Below, in pieces: positions 57,711 to 64,000 of a stretch of 64,000 bases of DNA. A program made the translations under genes and the position numbers. The notes beneath the pieces are model-generated. The model was not told the DNA's origin and ran no database searches. It saw only the letters and a program-made list of their open reading frames with translations. Source of the stretch: Circinella umbellata (Eukaryota; Mucoromycota; Mucoromycetes; Mucorales; Lichtheimiaceae); the NCBI GenBank assembly GCA_025093555.1, contig JAIWNF010000022.1, positions 62,001-126,000 of the forward strand. The letters are read 5' to 3'. Every line of letters begins with the position of its first letter. Positions within the stretch are counted from its first letter, which is position 1.

Positions 57711-58025
57711 ACTTTAACCATGTCCTCAGCACGAATGGTTTTGGTACCTTTGACACGTCCTCAACTTTTCTTCTTTATATCATTTTTTATTATATACTTG
57801 GCTGAGACAAAAGCACAAGGAGAGCGAATGAAGAGAAGTAGTAGTAGTAAGAGGAGTAGTTGTTTAAAATGATGACACCCGAAACATTTTAGCCATTGTG
57901 TATTTAATAGATGCACATCATGTCTTTTTTAAATGGTACAAAATGATCTCAACAGTCTGATTTAAATAATAACTCTTATATTAAAATTGTATATAAATAT
58001 TGATGTACATTTGCAGTCTAAAAAA

Positions 58026-58824
58026 TAAATGGTCTCTTTATATTTTTGTCTCTTCAAAAGCATCTGGGCATTACTTGCAACTGTGTTTTGTGTTTTGTAC
58101 AAGAAAAAGTGTTGTTTTTGATTGAACAAAAAGAAAGAGGAGGCGGGTTCATGTGCGAATGGGATCCAACAAGCCTTTAACACAAAAAGCACTTGATTCT
58201 TTTACGTTAAAATGGTCTTCTTTAAATCCTTTTCAAAATATTTTTTTGCTCGTCCATCAATTTATCTATTTTTGACCAAGGAACGAACTCAAACGCCCTC
58301 ACGTATGCTTACCAGGCCTTGTAAGCCTGAAGGCTATGAAGTCTCTTTGCAGAAAAAAAAACAGGGATTACCAAAGTCTTCTCTTTTTTAATTTTGTTTT
58401 CAAATTATCACAGTGTTTCTGAACGACTTCATTAAACCTGCTGATTATAACAAAACGTGTATGAAATTGTTGATTAACGAGAGTTTGGGAAAAAAAGAAC
58501 ACCAACGTAAAGATAATATATAAAGCTGTATATACTAAGTTTTTGTTTTAACTTTCTTTTACTGACTTGATATTTTCCACGTTTACACTTTCAAAGTTAC
58601 AAGTTAAAATTCATTTTCAAAGTGCTTTATATATGATTTTATGATTGTCACAATAATCAAGTGTTCTTTAGCATTTCTATGACAAATTTTTGAATAAAAA
58701 TTATATAAATAAGTATATATACAGAACTATAATTATTATAAGTCCAGTGAATATGTAACATTTTCACGTATTTATTAGCTTTTGTCTATGAAAGAGAATT
58801 ATCCAGCACTAATTACGTATTACA
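58026..58824. other. Intergenic, no gene seen
   Basis: Flank of the inverted repeat; one open frame on the minus strand (57962-58192) overlaps the arm end and is not supported as a gene. Confidence 0.5.
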
Positions 58825-60164
58825 TCAAATAGATTGAATAACAGCAAGTTGTTCTTGGGCATATTTAATAAGTTGTCGGTATAGTTCAGCTGTTCTAGCT
58901 TGCGTAAGATACTTTTCCTCTTCATCGTCACTATCATGTTCTTCTTCGTCATCCCTATAAACGTCTTCTTCTTGATATTGATCTATAATACTTTCAGAAT
59001 GTGTTTTTTCTAATCTAGCTAATGTTCTTTTCAAAGATTTCAATTTTTTCTTTTCCTCATTAATTTCGGTTCGATAATCTTTTATACAATCTGATAATCT
59101 TTCGACCCATTTTTCAGCTCTATAAAATAATATGTAAAAACGTATGTGTAAATCGACGTAAACGTATAGAAAACAACCAAATTTTATAAAAATTAGTCTA
59201 ATGTAAATATTTACACTGTATTGATGGGACGATTGAGCTGTTGTTGATCTTTTGGAATACATATGCGCTTCACATTTGACTTGTTTTCCATAGTTTTTAA
59301 TTTTTGTGATTGATCGTTCTGTTTTTGCTCTTCAATACCAATTTCATTATCATGTTTCCGTTTTGAATAGTTCAAAGCTTCTATATATATGTATTGGTAT
59401 TATTAATATTTTTCAATAGTAAAGAAAAGTAGCATGGGTTTCATTTGAAAATAAAATATCTAGTTCTTGTATATTACTCAGGCGATATCGATATGCTTTT
59501 AAAAGAGTTTCTAAAAGGATGAAATATATTTTACGGTACCTTTACAAGCAAAATTATCTCTGTTAAATTCTTTCTCATTATTACTAGTAAAGTTAACATT
59601 GTACATATAAACTTTATGATTATCTTTTGCTTGTTCTTTATATGGTCGTCGAGTGGATGTCAAAGAAACAGAAGAAACTGGGTCTATTATATATTATTAA
59701 AAACGCATTGTTTAGTAATACCAACAAAACAAAATCGATTAGTCACTTGCTTTTGAATAAGGAATATAAAAAAAATCAGGTGCGTAAAACATATATATAT
59801 ATATACCTTTTGTTTTGTTTTCATTGGTGTGGTAGTAATATTTTGAAGTTGGTTCATACGAAGGATGACAAGTATTTAATTCTTCGTTTTTATTACCGAG
59901 ATAAATAGGTGTGATAGTGGTCATCGTTATTGATTTAGTAGATTCATTTCCTAGTACAGGATTTATGCTTGTATCTTGGGCGAATTTCTCATTATGAAAG
60001 TCAGTATCAGATAATGAGGATGGTAATTGAACGACTGTACTTTGTTGTTGATCTAAACATTGTTGTAGTGGCTCACATGAAACTGGTTGCTCCTGTGGAT
60101 GTGAACTACTAGTAACGGTGGTTGGGAATTTCGAAGAAGCAGAGGAAATAATTTTTATATACAT
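58825..60164 (-). CDS. Coiled-coil protein of unknown function
   Basis: Five-exon model on the minus strand: 60164-59807, 59683-59540, 59510-59478, 59380-59215, 59119-58825; all phases agree, 331 residues. The 33-nt exon 3 (ETLLKAYRYRL) links the flanking exons in phase. The first ~150 residues are Ser/Thr/Gln-rich and probably disordered. The C-terminal 100 residues form a strong coiled coil (INEEKKKLKSLKRTLARLEK), an acidic stretch (DEEEHDSDDEEEK) and a final helix (TAELYRQLIKYAQEQLAV). I do not recognise the family. The start ATG is the first in-frame one after upstream stops, but an additional upstream exon cannot be excluded. Confidence 0.6.
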
Positions 60165-62691
60165 GTTTTTTCTTTGTGAACTTTTGTAGAAGAGGAAAGA
60201 CAACTCGGTTTTATATTTAACATGCTTTTGTACTTGGCCTTATTTATACTGTCGGATAGTAATTTATCGTTATTCTACTTTTTTCATATTCAAGAATATC
60301 ATTGATAATTTCGGGTTATTAACTTATTATAGATCTAATTCTAAAAATACAGTTCGTAGTAATAAAGATGACTACGTATTAGTTATTACTGTTCTATTTT
60401 CAAAAACAAAGTAGACGGTACTATGTGGTTAGAAATAAAGTACAAAGAAACACAGTGTTTTGATTTTTTTTCATTGGTTCATATAACTGCTTGGTATGTA
60501 ATATAAATATCGTAGCTAACAACCATGGACTCTTTGTTATACAACATGCTATACTAAAACGTATTGCACTACTACTACTATGAATGGATATCTTCTGCGA
60601 TAAAAATAGCCCACGACACAACTATCGTAGGTTTTTTTATAGTTTTTTTCAGTAGATCGCGTAGTTTTGGTAAATTGTATCTTAATTTTTTCTTGTCCAG
60701 AAGCGGAACTAAATTGAGCTCTTTTTTTTTGGAAATTTATTGTTACGTATATAATTAAAAAGGAGAAACACAGTTCAATAATGGGAGAGATAATACAAAA
60801 AGAACACATAATTTTGACAATCGAAAGTAGTACATACATTCAATATATAACCTAATCACCTATACTATTATATAACATCATCATAATCAACAATATAAAG
60901 ATAAACCATTTACGTACGGCATTATTATTATTATTATGATTATATTTGTACTACATCTATATACGTAAACTATTATAATCCACAGAAGATATAAAAGAAG
61001 AAAGCTACTTTCAGTTTATACAACTTCAGTAGTAGTACGGTAGTAGCTTTTATTTTTTAAACAAAAAAAAAAGAACTAGTTTACGCGCTGCTCTCATTCC
61101 CTTTTTTCTTGATCCCATTTTCTTCTTCTTAAATTTCAGCTTCACGCTTTTCAACGTAAACAAAACCCCTCGTCAGAAATAAAAAAAATAATACATCTGA
61201 CATATTACAAACCACCCCACCACCGCAGTACTCTTATTATAATAATTCATATATAAATAATAAGTTAGATTTACCTTTTGTAAAATATAACATCAGTAAT
61301 AATTTATATGTAGATATACATATGATGAATAGATCGAATCGTCTAGCTTTATTGGTGAATAGTGTCTTGTAGATATACAAGTTCCATTGCTAAGATGAGA
61401 AGGAAATTAGTAACACTGTGTACCCATTAGTGTTATATTACAGCAACTTAAAATTCTGAACCCCCCCAGAAGTAATAAACAACAAACAGTAGGTACAAAA
61501 GAGGAGCTTTTTATAGGTGTACTGCATGGTTAAATATCATCTCTACAGGCCAACACATCCTATTCCACAGATAAAACGCTAAATAAGTAGATAAAGATAA
61601 ATCATAATATTACAATTTTTAGGGACTCTTCTTGTAAAGTGGATATATTATTTTATTACTACTATTATGATAAATACGTCTTTTCTTTAATATACGATCA
61701 ACCCCAATTTTTGCATCTCCCACTGTTGCAAATCTCTCAGTTATGCAACGTTTGTTTTCAGAAATGTTAGAAATACTTAATGGAGTAGTTGCATTAATTA
61801 GGAGTAGACTAAATATACTATAATTTAATAATTGTGTATAGTATTCTTATGAATCATTATTCAAATAGGAAAATTCCAAAATGTCAGCAAAGCATTATTT
61901 ATGAGATACCGTATTTGACTATTTATATCAAGTCTCGCTTGTTGCAAGTCGGTTCTACAACAAAAAATCAAGAAATCTGAGGTGTCAAAAAACCACGGGT
62001 TGTAAAGAATACTTGAGAGACACAACCAGCTGAGTGAAATGCCGGCTTAACGAGTACAGGTTCAACGAAAAATTACCATATTCTCTGATACGTAAAAGTA
62101 ACTAGTGGCAGGAAAGCAATTTATCAAGAACTCTTATAGGTTATTTTTTTTCACATAAATATAGGGTGCCTCTTAACTATTTATTATTTTCTGCATCATA
62201 TAATTGTTGAGCTAATTAAGACTAAAACTTTTAATGTTAACATTGAATGTAGAGCTTTTGATTTATTTGAAAAAATATTCATAAATTGTTGTAGTTTTAC
62301 CTAAAAAACATACATCTAATATACTACTATAGAGGTACATATCAATAATATAAGTCTCGTCTCGTCTTGCGAAGTCCGGCGGATTCTGAAAATTTCTTAA
62401 CGATATGCGTGCGTAATATTGTAAACCAGATAATAATATGTGCATATTTTCGCTCTCGTCTTATGAATGTTTTTTGTTTATGTTATTGTTATCCTCTATA
62501 ATTTTTTTCGCTTCATTTCAACTCAAAGATTGACATGGATCATTAAATTGCAACATTTTATACGAAAGATCATTTTGAAAGCTGATTACATTGATTCAAA
62601 CTTGGTGTATCCATGTTTATTATAATTTATGATTAAAAATAAAAGAAATAATAAAAGAAGTGGTAAAAGAAATGATAAAAGAAAAACTGCT
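60165..62691. other. Intergenic, degraded repeats only
   Basis: No gene supported. Around 62030-62090 a degraded match to the pogo-like end occurs (GCCGGCTTAACGAGTACAGG then TTCAACGAAAAATTAC). Other open frames (for example 60549-60839) are low-complexity. Confidence 0.5.
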
Positions 62692-63858
62692 CTATTCTTC
62701 AACTCTTGTAGTCCACTTCGTTCGGTTTTCATACATCCAATTTATTGACTTGTTACCTAGCACTATACGTCTGTCATCAATCTCTTTTACAGCGGCTTCA
62801 GGTGTAAGTTGGTACTTTTCTTGATAGTCCTGAATTTCACGAATAATAGTCGCGCGACGATTGACCCATTTATCATCACCCCTTCGCCACTTGGTTTTCC
62901 AAGTACGTTCCAGTTCAAGGACTGCAGGTGAACCAGATAAGCCTGTATGCCATTCACGCCACAAGTCATAGATATTTGTAATCCCACGGCTCATCTTGTA
63001 ATAAGGAGGATCGGTTGCAGTGTTGGATGTGGTGATAGTGTTGTTGGTGGAGGTGTTGTTCGTATGTTGAGCAGGGATTATAACGTTGGATGTGGTGGAG
63101 CTGATAGGTGAAGTAAATGGTGTAGATGGTGAAGATGGTGTTAATTGTTGCTGACTGTTTTGGATGTATGATGGGTCGACTTGCAAAGAAAATGGAACGC
63201 GATCAGAAAGGAGATCATCCAAAAATTGTGATGTACGTTGTGCTTGCTGTTCGACATTATGAGTCAATGTAGCACGACGAGAAGAAACATCAGTGTGCAT
63301 CGCGCGAACGTAGTCATGCATTAAAGGCATTGCCATCTGGAGTGTTAAGTCCTGTTGGTTTGAAGCCTTATTCATGGATCTAGTCAATTTGCTATAAATT
63401 CTTCAGTTAGTAAGTGGAACACATAATATCTTTATTTTTATTTTACTTACTTTTTGAATGCAATATACTATGGATCCTGGAAAAGAAGAGCATTCCAAAT
63501 GGACAGGCGTGGATAAAGCTCTTGAAGAGATACCGAATCCTGAAAGAGTACGATGCTAAGCTGTCGAAGCATCTGAAGGAATCCATCAGCAGCGATACTC
63601 TGATCACCATGGTCACAACCTTGATTAATTCGTTCTTGCCATACTTCAACCATTGGGATTACTTTACGACAGAGTTCGGGCTCGGGATTTTCAATCGCAC
63701 GACGTAAGTAAAAGCGACTTCCATCTTTGTGGAATCCTGCCGTAACACGGAGCAGTACTCTTGGAAGATTTGTGAGATATGCTGAATCCAATGCATCATT
63801 TGTCCAACGTCCAGCACGTCTAATATCAGATTCCCCTGCACCACGAATGTCAAGAATA
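62692..63858 (-). pseudogene. Crypton-type tyrosine recombinase remnant with GCR1_C domain
   Basis: Two exons on the minus strand, 63858-63451 and 63391-62692, with a GTAAGT...TATAG intron. The first encodes the C-terminal part of an Ndc10/CBF3-like tyrosine-recombinase domain (GAGESDIRRAGRW, DSAYLTNLPRVLL with the likely nucleophile Tyr, AGFHKDG, FYLRRA, LFQDP). The second ends in a GCR1_C-type DNA-binding domain (YDLWREWHTGLSGSPAVLEL, TKWRRGDDKWVNRRATIIRE). These two together are typical of fungal Crypton elements. The N-terminal two-thirds with the Arg and HxxR residues are missing, and an in-frame TAG at 63468-63470 interrupts it. It begins within what is intron 3 of family copy D. Confidence 0.78.
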
Positions 63859-63898
63859 TAGGTATTTTATATATTTTTTTGTATGAAAAAGAACTTGC

Positions 63899-64000
63899 TG
63901 TTCGTATTTGAGTGTGGACCCATACATATACAAGACATCTTCAACCTTCCTTCCACTACAATCCAACGTCCATTTTAAAGCAGCGTCCATTTTTTCATAC
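63899..64000 (-). pseudogene. Family copy D: partial exon 3 at the right edge
   Basis: On the minus strand this is almost identical to 38130-38231 of copy A (SGRKVEDVLYMYGSTLKYE). The intron donor has changed from GTAAGT to GCAAGT. Intron similarity continues for about 40 bp (CTTTTTCATACAAAAAAATA) to ~63860 and then switches to the Crypton remnant. The upstream exons are outside the window; downstream exons 4-8 are not found in the window. Confidence 0.75.

Larger units (their letters stand above)
50968..58025. repeat. Right arm of giant inverted repeat, interrupted by a gypsy element
   Basis: Matches the left arm in reverse. Segments 50968-51959 and 57711-58025 are arm sequence; 51960-57710 is the inserted retrotransposon. 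Open frames mirrored between arms (for example 51206-51442 and 50732-50496, identical for 78 codons) reflect the duplication and do not indicate genes. Confidence 0.92.

Noticed and set aside
58825..60164. Assignment of the coiled-coil protein as a Swi5/Sfr1-type recombination factor
   Set aside because: Only a generic coiled coil is visible; the diagnostic residues could not be recognised.

Overview
The window is a eukaryotic, strongly AT-rich piece of fungal genome. Genes are split by many short GT-AG introns (about 50-150 bp), coding exons use AT-ending codons, and the mix of genes and repeats (a CBF3/GCR1_C-type Crypton, Ty3/gypsy, TA-flanked TIR elements, an expanded lineage-type gene family) points to an early-diverging fungus, most likely Mucoromycota (Mucorales-like). 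This assignment is an inference from gene style and remembered family resemblance, not from a search. All intron-exon models were built by hand from splice signals and reading phase. No rRNA, intact tRNA or CRISPR was seen.

Layout. 0-0.55 kb: partial copy (copy C) of a multi-exon gene family. 2.5-4.8 kb: HTH plus Myb/SANT protein and a short-chain dehydrogenase, both on the minus strand. 7.3-10.2 kb: TBC1D13-like Rab GAP. 11.6-14.0 kb: TPR protein with a long Arg/Ser/Asp/Lys-rich tail. 16.3-17.2 kb: decayed inverted family copy E. 17.4-26.6 kb: a 1.3-kb inverted duplication of the convergent 3' ends of COX10 and a small membrane-protein gene. The intact COX10 is in the right arm and the intact partner gene is in the left arm; a 5.8-kb spacer carries a TIR element. 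26.8-32.9 kb: a compact housekeeping cluster of FIT/SCS3-like lipid protein, WDR89-like WD40 protein, PIG-X/Pbn1-like GPI mannosyltransferase subunit and mitochondrial GatB. 33-37 kb: repeats. 37.3-39.6 kb: family copy A, an apparently intact 8-exon, 535-residue gene. 40.3-41.5 kb: three tandem repeats of about 400 bp. 42.0-44.6 kb: family copy B, a pseudogene with several indels whose 3' end is replaced by a duplicated end of gatB. 45.0-47.2 kb: acyl-CoA dehydrogenase with a peroxisomal-type C-terminus. 49.1-49.5 kb: predicted 68-residue secreted protein. 49.7-58.0 kb: a giant inverted repeat with 1.3-kb arms, its right arm interrupted by a young Ty3/gypsy element whose gag is itself interrupted by a solo LTR. 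58.8-60.2 kb: five-exon coiled-coil protein. 62.7-64.0 kb: Crypton tyrosine-recombinase remnant joined to family copy D.

The most unusual content is the gene family (copies A-E). It was found in five places, two of them cut by the window edges. Both exon 1 versions in A and B end in a cryptic in-frame splice to a 28-nt basic exon. The family is repeatedly caught up in duplications, ectopic joins and mobile elements. Its C-terminal block has a conserved charged pattern that could be nuclease-like, but no function is established here. The housekeeping genes serve mitochondria (COX10, GatB), the ER (FIT, PIG-X) and peroxisomes (ACAD), and are unrelated in function to the repeats around them.
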